Assembly: GCA_963971535.1 (NCBI GenBank)
Contig: OZ020598.1
Coordinates: forward strand, 86,204,122-86,268,121
Direction: 5' to 3'
Length of the DNA: 64,000 nt
Source of the DNA: Notolepis coatsorum
Lineage: Eukaryota; Chordata; Actinopteri; Aulopiformes; Paralepididae
In this document: piece by piece, positions 22,525 through 35,205 of the stretch
Layout of the letters: every line of letters starts with the position of its first letter
Position numbering within the stretch: the first letter of the stretch is position 1
The notes under the pieces: model-generated
Seen by the model: the letters and a program-made list of their open reading frames with translations, nothing else
Databases searched by the model: none
What the model was told of the DNA's origin: nothing
Position numbers and translations under genes: made by a program

Positions 22525-23866
22525 CAGAGTCGGCACCAGAGCGAATTTACGAGGGGGGCACAGGTAATTGTGGGGGGGGGGGCATAAAATATACGCTTCA
22601 GAAAAGGCATTTCCCGCAAACCAACACGCATTTCTTCAAAACATGAGCGCACTGCAGGCATAAGAGATAAGACAGTCTCTCTCTCTCTTTCTCTCTCGCA
22701 CGTCACGTCACAAACACACTGGCGTCTTGCGCACACACAAAGTGAAAGATCACGTATTTCGTTTTCGTATTATTAATACTGACAAGGGCCAAGGGGCAAG
22801 GCAGCTTAAATTAAACAGTATGAAATAAGCCCGAGGCTGGGCTTCACATTCAACTTATTAATAATAATAATTGGGCCAAGGGGCAAGGCAGCTTAAATTA
22901 AACACTATGAAATAAGCCCGACCGAGGCTGGGCTTCACATTCAAGTATTATTAATAATAACAATATATGACTTACCGATTAAAAGAGTTGTAGGCGGCGA
23001 GTCGTGGCACTGAACCTCCTCAATTCCGGCAGCAGAAACAAAAAGCTGCATCAGCATGTTCACTGTACTCGAGCCAGTCTCTGTTTTGGAACCACGTCGC
23101 TACAAATGACCGTTTCCTACCGCTAAATATGCTGGCAGGGTATGGTTGTAACACCATTTGTTTGGGATGCTCAGTCCCGAGATCATTTACCGTTACCGCC
23201 AACGGTTGTGGATCTGGTGGATGATCATCATCATGGCCTATAACCACCACGTTAGCTTCTGCTGTGCCTGTAACAGATGCAGCAGCAGCACCTCCAAGTG
23301 CAGCACCGGGGGGGGGGGGGGGCGCCTGGGCCTGGTGGCGCTTCTTGGCAGACTTCTTCAACCACGTTAGATGTTGGAAGGCCTTCACCAGGAGGAGGCA
23401 TTCTTGGAGGAGGCCGTGAAGAAGCCTTAGGTGCGCCTGCCCCAGCCAACCATTTTCGTATATCCATTTTATTTGTATGTCCGTCTCCAAGAAGTGATTA
23501 TTATATTTTACCTGAGTCTGACTTTCGCGCTCACTGACCTCACTCAAGTCACGCCCTACCCATATCAAAATCAATTCAAATGCAGTCACGCCCCCCTACC
23601 CGCCGTCAACTCAACGTGACCAATAATAACGCGTGGCGTGAGATCAAACATACACTTCCTTTAAGACTTTTTTTGTTTAATTTCGTTTAATAATAGGCTA
23701 AATAGCCTATTTATAAAGGAAAACATCTGACTTTTACTATAATAAAAAAAATTAAATGTTTAATTATTTTATTTTTTTATAATAATTGACCATGCCGGTT
23801 GGAGGGGCACAGTGCCCCATCTGGGGGGGCATGGCCCGCGAATGACCCCCCATGTCGCCGACACTG
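22525..23866 (-). mobile_element. hAT element encoding a TTF zinc-finger exon
   Basis: A 1342 bp element with ends CAGAGTCGGCACC and CAGTGTCGGCGAC (reverse complement of the right end) and an 8 bp target-site duplication GTTCCAAA (22517-22524 and 23867-23874). It keeps only the first coding part of a transposase on the minus strand, so it is an internally deleted derivative. Confidence 0.9.
23020..23589 (-). pseudogene. hAT transposase N-terminal part with TTF-type zinc finger
   Basis: The 189-residue frame has a low-complexity Pro/Ala middle. It then runs into HPKQMVLQPYPASIFSG, RSFVATWFQNRDWLEYS and DAAFCFCCRN, the hallmark of TTF-type zinc fingers at the N-terminus of hAT transposases and ZMYM-like proteins. 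The catalytic DDE/RNase H-like domain and dimerisation region are absent: the element ends soon after. The frame probably once continued in a following exon. Confidence 0.75.
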
Positions 23867-24181
23867 GTTCCAAATGTAGTGAAGGACAATTATTTTGCGA
23901 CAATGACCGAGTATAGCTATACATTATCCCGCGTATTACATGGTTAACTTACTAACAATATACCTAATTCATTTTACACCATCGACAAGACGAGATCAAA
24001 TGCAGATGCAGTTCTGTTCTGTCGCTCCGCGCTGTCATCGAGGCTCCGCTGTCATCGCCGGCAGCTTCGCCGGCAGCCGGCAGCTTCGCCGGCAGCCGGC
24101 AGGTGTTTCTGATTGCACTGATGCAGTGTGTGTCAGTGGGCTTGATTGGTCCAGCTGCGAACAGCGGCCATTATTGCTTGG

Positions 24182-24215
24182 CAGAGGTCCGTTATCGAGT
24201 AATAACGGACCTCTG
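24182..24215. other. 14 bp arm hairpin
   Basis: CAGAGGTCCGTTAT and its exact complement ATAACGGACCTCTG are separated by six bases. An outer, weaker inversion (TTGATTGGTC against GACCAATC) surrounds it. It belongs to the DNA element next to exon 4. Confidence 0.8.
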
Positions 24216-24381
24216 ACGAGCGCTATTGACCAATCATAATCAAGCATTTCGGCGAACGTTAAAATGCCATGTAATAATTTAACTTAACACATTGGTGAAA
24301 AGATTTGTTTAAAGATTGCACGAATAAAATAAAGAATTAAGAAGAAATTGACAGGTAACATTAAAAGTATTGATTTCTTAG

Positions 24382-24669
24382 ATCTGCTGCTGGAAACTCT
24401 TGAGGGGCTGCACGAAAATAATCTGAAGGAGTTTCAGTCTTCTCTGACCACTGACCTGCTGCCTGGCTGTCCTACCATCCCTGAGAGCCAGCTGGAGAAC
24501 ACTGACATGAAGACCACAGTGGATCAGATGGTGGAGACATACGGCTCTGAGAGAGCTGTGAGGATCACAGTGGAGAGTCTGAAGAGGATGTATTGTTGTC
24601 CTCCTATTGAGAAGTTACCACAGTATCTTGAGAGGTTACAACAGTATGTGGAGAGGTTAAGGATTGAAG
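24382..24669 (+). CDS. PYD exon 4 (class B, long tail)
   Basis: A 96-codon phase 1-1 exon. The PYD start is LLLETLEGLHENNLKEFQSS and the core is as in exon 1. The class B tail is long, with a repeated amphipathic stretch (LPQYLERLQQYVERLRIE) after YCCPPIEK. The acceptor reads TTTCTTAG, with TAG in place of the usual CAG, and the donor is GTAAGA. It is open throughout. Confidence 0.85.
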
Positions 24670-25184
24670 GTAAGAAAATAACATCTGCATTTCAAATACA
24701 AATGACTGTAAGCTTGTTGAATGTATTGTGAGAACTACCTCTGATAAAGAGAACCTATGTGTCTCTGTTGAACAATACATCTCCAAACTTAGTGACCTCG
24801 TGGAAAACAAGGACCTCAACACCCCATCAAAATGATATATTTACCCCATATATATACATATCCATATCTGTCTGCATATAATCCTCCTATATTCCTACTT
24901 ATACACCTGCATATAACCCATATAACTATGTATGGTAGCATGTACAACAATGCTGTATATACCATATATATATATATCCACCTGTCTGTACATACCTGCA
25001 TATAATCCTTTTTAGATAACTGTAGATACTATATCTGTACATATCCCTTACCTACTCTTACCAGTTATGCTGCTGGACTGTATGACTACTACCATAGTGT
25101 CTTTATACCTGTATCACTGTACATATTCGTATTACAACCCTGTACATACATCTGATTAGCACTACACCCAGTAGTACTAATAAT
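24670..25184 (+). other. Unit spacer after exon 4, truncated
   Basis: The same AT-rich spacer as after exon 1. It is cut at AGTACTAATAATA by a minus-strand LINE, and its last 350 bp (GGTTGGATGCC to CTAATCTAATG) are missing. Confidence 0.7.
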
Positions 25185-26345
<1,161 letters not shown>

Positions 26346-26350
26346 GAAAA

Positions 26351-26468
26351 ACTCACTCACTCACTCACTCACTCACTCACTCACTCACTCACTCACTCAC
26401 TCACTCACTCACTCACTCACTCACTCACTCACTCACTCACTCACTCACTCACTCACTCACTCACTCAC
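26351..26468 (+). repeat. (TCAC)n microsatellite, unit 3
   Basis: A pure TCAC tract at the start of the unit that contains exons 5 and 6. It is fused directly to the truncated LINE. Confidence 0.95.
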
Positions 26469-27364
26469 AAAACAAGTCCCTTTTCTCACAGATGAGGCTG
26501 AGTATCTTTTAGCTGACAGGGCTCCAGACTAACTTTTTACATTGGTTGCACCAGTGCACCTAACTTTTTCATTTAGGTGCACCAGCACATAATTTAGGTG
26601 CACCCAAAAATGTTCACTGCGCCTTTTGTTGCTGCAATAATACATTTTAAGCATTACCTTTACCGTTACCTTTTTTGTCAGTTCCCATACACATTAGTAA
26701 TTTCTTAAGATGTTATGTAAATGATTGTAAACAGGAATAAGACAGGTACAAGCACCGGAACATTTTTCTTTACAAAAAAACTATATATAGTTCTCTTCAT
26801 TTTAATTCAATTACGCGCTTGTAGCTAGTAAGTGAACTTGTGGTGTTGCTCAATGAGGAGTGGGAAAACAAAATTAACTTTTTGGCCAAGGTGGCTGGTA
26901 GATAAAAAAAACGACCAGCCAGAAATGATAAATAGCTTTTTAGTATATCGCCATGTGTTATTATTACTACAGTATATACTCTCTCATGCAATTTTCAATT
27001 AATATCATAAACAACATTAGGAATATTAGCATAATTTTGAGTGGACTGAAGGAATAAGTCAGCGTTAATAGTTTAAAATGCAGATAATTTATTCAAACAT
27101 GTATATTTAGTCTAGGGCTGTCCTAAATATAATTTTATATGCTTTGAATACTACTTGGTGTTTCCTAACGAGTATTCGAATACTCTCTCAAAAACAGTTA
27201 AAAACAATAAGATTAACATTTCATAATTAACCAATCAATCACAAATCATGAGTGTTGGCTACCATTCTGTTCTATCCAGTAGCAACCAGAGGCCGTCACT
27301 GTCAAATTTCGTTGGCAACATGCATTCTGAATCACCGTTTTATGAGACTAGGAGAAGTGGGGTT

Positions 27365-27576
<212 letters not shown>

Positions 27577-27757
27577 AGACTTCAAGCATTGTTCTGCACT
27601 AGCTAGCTAACGTTAGCATCCAGGCTTACATAACGTACTGAAAGTGAAAGCCGACATACCTATATAAACATGCGGAACTAACGTTATAAGAAAAACACAA
27701 TCAACTTACTTGCGTGTGCATTATGAAAGAGTGTAAGTGAAGTGAGCGGTGTGGCAT

Positions 27758-27758
<1 letters not shown>

Positions 27759-27799
<41 letters not shown>

Positions 27800-27802
27800 A
27801 CA
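27759..27802. repeat. (CA)n microsatellite, short
   Basis: About 20 CA dinucleotides in the right part of the hAT-like element. Confidence 0.9.
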
Positions 27803-28161
27803 CGCTGCACGGTTTCAGGTTTCACAGCTGCACATGGCTTTGTTTACCCAATCAAAGCCAATCAATAATTGTTTACCCAGTCAGAGCGGAGCGGGTCTTT
27901 GAATGCACATGGCCGTGGGAAGGGGGGGGGGAGACGCTACACACAGACAGGCGGACCTGCTGGAATGTGAGGTGCACCAGTGCGACAAGGGAAAATATTA
28001 AGTCGCACTCCAAAGATATTTGGGTGCTCAGTGCAACCAAAATGGTCGCACTCTGGAGCCCTGGCTGAACATGCTCAATATCAGTGATTACTGACAATGG
28101 GTGAAATACCAGTTAAGCAATGTTTGACTTTCATAACATGTTCACTGCCTCTTTGTACCAG

Positions 28162-28407
28162 CTATTCTGCTAGAAACTATTGAGAGGCTGGACACAGATC
28201 ATCTAAAGAGGTTTCAGTCTTCTCTGACCACTGACCTGCTGCCTGGCTGTCCTACCATCCCTGAGAGCCAGCTGGAGAACACTGACATGAAGACCACAGT
28301 GGATCAGATGGTGGAGACATACGGCTCTGAGAGAGCTGTGAAGATCACAGTGGAGAGTCTGAAGAGGATGGGATTGTGTGATGATGCTGAGTTTTTAAAG
28401 TGTAAAG
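28162..28407 (+). CDS. PYD exon 5 (class A)
   Basis: An 82-codon phase 1-1 exon. The acceptor is TTTGTACCAG but the exon starts CTATT where other exons start ATCTT, so the split first codon changes. The domain starts ILLETIERLDTDHLKRFQ and ends SERAVKITVESLKRM, then LCDDAEFLKCK. Donor GTAATG. The 3' end matches exon 2, so these two share a recent ancestor or converted. Confidence 0.85.
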
Positions 28408-28428
28408 GTAATGTATCGTATCTGTTCA

Positions 28429-29272
28429 TTAAAGGGGAACTATTTTGCAATTTCTTTCAATATTTGGGCAATTTTACACTATTCCTGTGAGTCTATGGAA
28501 CACATCTGTGAGGTTTTTTTCAATAAAATTCATTGTTTTGTATTTTTAATCAAGTACTTTGGTGCATCACTTTCTGCCCTGCCAGATTCCAAGCTGTTTT
28601 TGGCTGGGCTCCGCCCATACTCGCAATGCGCTTTGAGTGACAGTCACCCACCTGCACTGGCAGATAACTTTGGGGGAGAGAGAGAGAGAGAGATAAAGAG
28701 ATAGATAGAGAGGGATAGAGAGAGAGAGAGAGGGAGAGACATATAGAGAGAGGGAGAGAGAGATAGAGGAGCGATCGCTCCGAGAGCGAGTGTGCGCGGC
28801 TCGAGTCGCGAGTGTGTGTGGCAAATGCAGGGGGAGAGATAGAGGAGAGATCGCTCCGTATAAGCCTCTCTCTCTCTATCGGTCTCTCTCTCTCTCTCCC
28901 CCTCTCTCTTTTTCTCTCTTTTGGGGAAGTGCAAGTGTCTGACAGGGAGACGGCTTCCGCATTATTTCCACTCGCTCCGTTTTGGTCATAACTTCAATGT
29001 TACACTAACTTCCTCGAATTGTTGATTGTGGGCGGTGGCTACAACCACAGAAGGAGCTGAGGTTGCCCAGATCAGCAGTGCATTACTACGTAGGATAGCG
29101 AGTCAATTCTGAATGGTTTAGTTCACTGGGGGAGGATCTTGTCTCATCTGAACTGGAGGAATGAGACTGAATGAGAATAATTTCACATCTAGTCAGTGTT
29201 GGTACAACCCCACATTGCTAGAAAACAATGCAAACCACTGGAAAAGGCCATTTATAAGATAGTTCACCCAAT
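28429..29272. mobile_element. TTAA-inserting DNA element, copy 2 (inverted)
   Basis: It begins AGGGGAACTATTTTGC after TTAA and ends with the complement of GGGTGAACTATCTTATAAAT. It is the same family as 18253-19188 in the opposite orientation (shared TTATAAATGGCC end and CTGTGAGTCTATGGAACAC). The right TTAA is degraded. GA-rich tracts fill 28676-28760 and 28840-28910. Insertion is 21 bp after the exon 5 donor. Confidence 0.8.
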
Positions 29273-29461
29273 GCGCCATCATTTGCAGATGATCAATGAT
29301 GGCAGTTATTTAATGTCATAGACAAAAGAGAATATTTAGATCAACCTTAATATTTGACCTTAAAACCTCATTGGTGAAAAGATTTTTTTAAAGATAGCAT
29401 GAATAAAAAAAGAATTAAGAAGAAATTGACAGGTAACATTAAAAGTGTATTGATTTCTCAG

Positions 29462-29737
29462 ATCTGCTGCTGGAAACTCTTGAGGGGCTGGAGACACATA
29501 GTCTGAAGTTTCTTCAGTATTGTCTGACCACTGACGTGCTGCCTGGCTGTCCTACCATCCCTGAGAGCCAGCTGGAGAACACTGACATGAAGACCACAGT
29601 GGATCAGATGGTGGAGACATATGGCTCTGAGGGAGCTGTGAAGATCACAATGAAGAGTCTGAATGAGAATCATGAGAATTTTCAACAGTACTATGTGGAG
29701 AGGTTACAACAGTATGTGGAGAGGTTAAGGCTTAAAG
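29462..29737 (+). CDS. PYD exon 6 (class B, most divergent)
   Basis: A 92-codon phase 1-1 exon. Helix 2 is changed (HSLKFLQYCLTTDVL), and the region after GAVKIT reads MKSLNENHENFQQYYVERL in place of the usual VESLKRM. A repeated VERLQQYVERLRLK tail ends it. Loss of several otherwise invariant positions suggests relaxed constraint or a different partner, but no stop or frameshift has arisen. The acceptor is TTTCTCAG and the donor GTAAGA. Confidence 0.82.
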
Positions 29738-30012
29738 GTAAGAAAAGAACATCTGCATTCCAAATACAAATGACGGTAAGCTTGTTGAATGTATTGTGAG
29801 AACTACCTCTGATAAAGAGATAGTAATGTGTCTCTGTTGAACAATACATCTCCAAACTTGGTGACCTCATGGAAACCAAGGACCTCGACATCAACCCCAT
29901 CAACATTATATATTTACTGCATATATATTATACATATCCATATCTGTCTGCATATAATCCTCCTATATACCTACTTATACACCTGCATATAACCCATATA
30001 ACTCTGTATGGT
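29738..30012 (+). other. Unit spacer after exon 6, left part
   Basis: The common AT-rich spacer, cut at CTCTGTATGGTA by inserted repeats. Its right end (GTGCTGTATAATGACAATAC) reappears at 36183, so about 6.1 kb of repeats lie between. Confidence 0.7.
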
Positions 30013-30746
30013 ATAGGGATGTAACGGTACGCGTATTCGTCCCACAAATTTACGGTACGTGCGTCACAATGCGGTACGCGCAGCCATGCGAATAATGCGT
30101 CTCATACCACTAGGTGAAACTAGGGTTGCACATTTTACAAATCTATGCTCAATATCTTTACTTTACTTTACATTGATCTTTAACGTTGAATATTAAGCTT
30201 GTATTGCCAAATGTAGATGATGAATAAAACGTTGAAGCTTGATTTGATTTGATTTGAATCTTTATTTCGAACATGCAATGAATACAAACAAACAATAACA
30301 AGAAGCTTGTAAAGAAAGGCACGATCGATGACAAGCGGACAGAACAAGACACTCTGCACTGGGCCGTTTCTCCCCTCCTCCCCTCCCGTTTACTAGTCTA
30401 GTACAGCCTAGGTGTCCCTAAAACAAAACCATGAATGAATAATTTATATGTTTATTCTAACACAGCAGGGTCATTACAATTTGACAGTTTTCTTTAGTTT
30501 TCTTGTTCGCCCAATAATGTTAACCAATGGAAACACAGACACAAGCAAACACACACACTTCCTTCTCCTGCAGACTCGTCTCACAGGCACAGCTGATTAA
30601 AAAAAAAAAGCAATACATGCTTTTCTGGACTGATCCCCTCCAGTAGCTGCTACTGTGTTTAAATCCAAAATATTGATAAATCCTCTCCCATTGTTGTGTA
30701 ACATGTCATCTGTTCTCTAGTCTTCTTCAATATCGGCTTCACGTTA
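30013..30746. mobile_element. hAT-like element, copy 2 (partial)
   Basis: Starts TAGGGATGTAACGGTACGCG and later shares with 19573-20709 the phrases CTACTGTGTTTAAATCCAAA and AACATGTCATCTGTTCTCTA. The other end is missing. The section 30120-30300 holds GATTTGATTTGATTTGAATC and related LINE 3'-like sequence. Confidence 0.6.
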
Positions 30747-31104
30747 AGTTAACCTCTTCCGCCTGTGCGGTCCGTCGGCGTACCACAAATGACATCTGGT
30801 CATAAATCAATATTTCCAGACTGTTCTATAAAAGTAGCGATTTTTTTTCAAACGTATTCAAGTATAAACATAACCATGTCACAACAGCATGTATAATGTA
30901 TATGATCATCAATACGTTAGTTTAGGAATAGGTTAAAGTGTTATTAGATAGATTTTCCTTTTTGAAATGTCTGTATATTCTGCGAGAGGCGACCATTTTG
31001 GAACACCTTGAATCATGGGAATTGTATAATTTTTTCTGCCATTTTGTAGCGGACATCCAGATGTCTGAATCTGCGTTGGAATTTTTCAAAACTACACTCC
31101 CTGA
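30747..31104. other. Unassigned sequence starting TTAACCTCTTCCGCC
   Basis: A TTAA-led segment that may be one end of another TTAA-inserting element. I could not find its other end. No coding sequence is evident. Confidence 0.3.
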
Positions 31105-31830
31105 ACGGATCTATTTGTATTTGTATTTATTGGTTTAAAATACAGAGACAGTGCATATTAAGGAACATTTGACTGTAAATATGCCAGTTTAGCCAAGTTG
31201 GCTAATTTTCAACTGTAGTCTCTGGGGCAGGTGACATGAGCACAACAATAATTAAAACATAGTACAATAATTAAAACACAGTAGGAATCAGTATAGGTTA
31301 CAATACACTAAAATACATACAAATAAATACATTAAAATACATTACAATACATTACAATACATTACAATACATCCCCTCAGTTAAAATGGTCGCACACTTG
31401 ACCCTCTCTCAACCATGATTTTAAGTTAATTTGAAATGAAATCTAACTTTGATACTCCCTGAGCCGTGTTGGCAGACTGTTCCAGGTGTGGGCTGCTCTC
31501 ACGGAAAAGGCTGTCTGACTAAAAGCAGACCTCCTGTTTGGGATTACACAGTCCCCTCTGACTACAGACCTGGTATATCTGTCAGCAGATGCTTTCTGTT
31601 TTATGAAAGTACAGAGGGGGGGGGGGGGGGGGGGGAAGCCAAGTCATGTAGGATTTTATAGGTAAGGCAGGCATCTTTGAATTTGACGAGATTGTCCCAG
31701 CTCAGTAGGTTCTGGTTTGCTATGCCATAACAATGGTGGTGGCTGTTTGTTTTCCTGTCCAGAACTTTCACAACCTGATGGTAAACTACCTGTACAGATC
31801 GTAGTGTTGGGTTCAAGGTTCATTGTTCTG
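31105..31830 (-). mobile_element. LINE 3' fragment (CR1/L2/Rex-like)
   Basis: The minus-strand reading at 31816-31601 contains a LINE C-terminal segment (LLSWDNLVKFKDACLTYKIL) followed in another frame by RAAHTWNSLP-type sequence, then a 3'UTR ending in ATTTGTATTTGTATTTATTG. A run of 18 G at about 31616-31635 breaks it. The clade is uncertain. Confidence 0.6.
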
Positions 31831-32895
31831 TATCTATTATTTTAATAACTCTTATTATTCTGGATAATATACCACAACATTTAATGTTATTGACAAATAT
31901 TGAAACACAGTTAGTTTCTCTTCCCTATTGTTAGCATGTAGCAACAATTATATCTGAAATTTGTTTCAAAACGGTTGCACTGTGGTGAAAATAGGAAAGT
32001 ACAGTAGATTACAGTATATTTCATTATCTGTTCTTATGCACGCCTGGTGATACAAAATCCGAATTGAACTCTGCCATTTGAAAGATAATATATGTATATA
32101 TATAAATGTGCGAATTGGCTATAATAAGGTAATTTATAAGCCTACTATTCTATATTCTATAATAATATTTCAAATTGCATGGGTCCGGATGGCAGAATTC
32201 AGTACTGTATCTACAAAACCTTCTGTTTAAGCATCTTCCCTTTATTAATTTCCTTAGATTCCTTAGATTAGGTACTGAACGAGCTCACTGGCAGTTTCTT
32301 ATGTCTGGTAATTTTTAGCATGGTGTTATTCACTGTCAAAGATGCAAAGAAAAAATCATAATTCATATTCTTCTTTGTTTCATCACAATTTAAGCAAGCC
32401 TATTAATAGACACAATATTTAGGACACTGCGAATACATTCACTGAGATCCATAGATGTCCCTAGATACCAAGAATATGCAAATAGCCTTGTAGAAGTGGA
32501 GCAATATTCCATTTCCGGATTTTCAGAAAATAGAGTGTGTGTGAAGGCATATATTTGCAATATATCAAATGCAAAGTAGATTTTTCTGGGCGGGGATTAT
32601 TACAGGCTAGCATGTGTCAATGATTAGCAACAACAGTTTTTTGTAAGGGTCCCGCCTCCACCAATCACATGCGGCTCCCTTTGTGTTTGTGTGAGAGCAA
32701 GAGAGAGAGAGAGAGAGCTTTTTATTTTATTTAACCTTTTTTTTATTTTACCAGGTAGTCAATTGAGATCAAACTTGTGTGAGTTGCAGTGATTTCCTGG
32801 TTGTTCCCCACCTAGGTTATCTAACTATTGTGCTGCTGCAACTAGAAACACTGGCATGGCCTGCTTCTATGTTCAGTGGCCTGACTGCATAAAAA
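31831..32895. other. AT-rich sequence without recognisable gene
   Basis: It holds a short GA run (32697-32718) and a TTTATTTAACC/ACCAGGTAGTCAATTGAG segment typical of dispersed fish repeats (32720-32780). I see nothing else. Confidence 0.5.
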
Positions 32896-34462
32896 AAAAA
32901 AAAATGTTTTCTAATCATCTGGCGAAGAGCACAAATACCAGGATCTAAGCCAAAAATTTACATTTCTAGAGCAACAGCATAAAAATACTCCAACTAATCA
33001 GCTGCTACAGCAGGTTAGGGAGACAATACAATGTATTGACTAAGTCTATAAAAACGACATTGAGAAAAAAACTAAATTTTTACGTCAAACATATTATGAA
33101 TCAGGCCCAAATTCTACAAAATTATTCGCCAGAAGGCTGAGAAAGCAACAGGCCCAATAATGAGATTAAAGATCCCTTAACTAGAGAAGTGTCCAGTAAT
33201 TTGGAAGATATAGAGAATGCCTTTGAATTATACTACAAAAACCTATATACACAACCAGTGCAAATAGATAGTGAAGCCACTATTTCATTCCTGAGGTCTC
33301 TTGACCTGCCCTCAATTGGCGAAAAGCAGAACAAAATTATAATGGCAGAAATCACTATAGAGGAGATGGACAGGACAATATCTAATCTCAAAGCTAATAA
33401 ATCGTCATGTAGTGACGGCCTCCCAGCAGAATGGTACAAAGCTTTTCGACAGGAAATCATGCCATTACTGTTGGCCTCATTTAACTACACTCTTAGAAAG
33501 GGCATTCCCCCTCCCTCTTGGAGGGAGGCAACTATAACAGTACTTCCCAAGGACGGTAAAGATAAGGATTATGTAGCTAGTTTCGACCAATATCGATTCT
33601 TAACATGGATTATAAACTGTATGCCTCCATTATCACGAAAAGATTAGAACAGTTCTTGCCAGACCTAATAAACACGGACCAAACTGGATTTATATCTGGT
33701 CATCAAACCCAGGATAATTTAAGACGTACATTACAAAAGAAGCCACCCAACTAAACTAAACAGTTTAATGAGTGGGACAGGTTGATTTCTAGATTCATAT
33801 GGAGCGGGAAAAAACTGAGAATAAGGTTTCGGACACTTCAACTCCCTAGAGAAAAGGGAGGGATGTCCCTCCCAAATCTGAAGGAGTATTACTATGCAGC
33901 GCAAATAAGACATTTGGTCTGTTGGTGTGAAAGGGACTACGAAGCGAAGTGGAAGGACATTGAAGTAAAATCAATTGATATCCCACTCCAGACAGTAATT
34001 GGAGATAGACAGCAGGCCAAGATAGGGCTGGGCGATATGGCCAAAAATGATATCGCGATAACGATATCGATAACAATATCATATCACTCGATATCCCATT
34101 CTGCAATCTGTTAATAAAGTTTTCAATCAATCAATTAAAGACATAGAGCAACCATGTTGCAGACAGTGCGGCCAGAGGGAGGCAAACCACTCTAATATCT
34201 TTTGGAATTGTCCAGGTATTCAACGTTATTGGCAAGATGTTCACTCTGCCATGCAGGATATATTGAGTTTTAAGATACAAAAGACCTTCTCCTATTTGTA
34301 CCTGGGTAACTTACCTGAGGAATTAATAGGAGGAGACAGATATCTGATAAAAAATATTTTTAGCGGCAAGTAAGACAGCGATCACGAGTCACTGGTATCA
34401 ACAAGAACCTCCAACAAAGGGAAATTGGATGGACATTATAGGTGAAATATACACAATGGATA
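32896..34462 (+). pseudogene. L1-like LINE ORF2 fragment, copy 2 of the 3174 family
   Basis: Starting after an A run, this reads through the linker (about 33080-33230), the RT fingers (SSCSDGLPAEWYKAFRQEIM, PPSWREATITVLPKDGKDKD) and [17 protein letters not shown] in shifted frames. It then deletes most of the palm at about 33745 and resumes at SRFIWSGKK. The later zinc region (CCRQCGQREANHSNIFWNC, 34150-34215) lies after a short insertion at 34022-34133. It shares FRQE, PPSWKEA and the same C-terminal motif with the LINE at 3174-9441. Confidence 0.8.
34022..34133. mobile_element. Short hAT end plus LINE 3' tail insertion
   Basis: It begins TAGGGCTGGGCGATATGGCC, a phrase I associate with hAT termini in fish. 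It runs through ATATCG repeats and ends with CCCATTCTGCAATCTGTTAA, the 3' tail of the LINE at 34463. It interrupts the L1 fragment. Confidence 0.5.
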
Positions 34463-35205
34463 TGGTTGGTTTTGATTTGATTGATTGGTTGAAAACTTTA
34501 TTAACAGATTGCAGAATGGGTACAATACAGTACGGCTCAATACAAACAACTGTTAAGAGGATGCAGACCAGAGAGACTTTCGTCTTGTTTACATAGGGTC
34601 CCCCATTTTCAATTCATCATGACATTTATGACATACACGACATACAGATAGATATACAGTACTGTTTCATCAAGACATTTATGACATACAAATATACAGT
34701 ACTGTTTAAGAGAAAGAGATCATAAAAAATATATACATTAGAAGGGGAATACACTGTACATTGGAGGGAGGTGGGTGAGGAGGGGTTTGGACATTTACCG
34801 GGGCCAGTTTCTAATTGCAGCCGCCCGTAGGTGCTCTTAGAGAGCGGTTTTGAAGGATGGTAGGGATTCACATTCTTTTACGGCTGTGGGTAGGGCGTTC
34901 CACATTGTTGTGGCATAATTGCGAAACGTGTTTAGTCCCTTGTTTGAGCCGAATCTGGGTTGAACATGATTTGTGGAACTCCCTCTGGTGTTGTGGTCGT
35001 GGAATTCACTGACCTTTAGGAAGTATTTCGACATGTACATGGGTATCCCAGTGGTGTAGTAGTGTATCTTGTAGACTAGGCCCATTGCAAGTTGCTGTAC
35101 TCTGTCGTCTACTCTAAGCCATCCTAGGTTGTCAAAATGTGCAAGGGTAAGGTGGGTTCGTGCAGGCGTATGGTGGGTTTGTTGGGGGTAATGAAACACC
35201 ATATA
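34463..35205 (-). mobile_element. 5'-truncated LINE (C-terminus and 3'UTR)
   Basis: The minus-strand frame at 35202-34837 carries LGWLRVDDRVQQLAMGLVYK and YATTMWNALPTAVKECESLP, the C-terminal RT-associated motif of several LINE clades. The 3' end reads TTTGATTTGATTGATTGG in the plus orientation. The same 3' tail occurs at 21380-21435. No catalytic motifs are present. Confidence 0.7.

Larger units (their letters stand above)
22450..24266. mobile_element. Composite DNA-element insertion with hAT inside
   Basis: Two inverted segments (GGGATAATGTATAG and GTCATTGTCGCAAAATAATT near 22454-22486, and their complement at 23885-23931) define one DNA element. The hAT at 22525 sits within it. Further right, ATTACATGG at 23936 and its complement CCATGTAAT near 24268 mark another inverted pair. 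The empty site in other units reads TTAATTATTTTAACTT. The exact order of events is not resolved. Confidence 0.6.
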
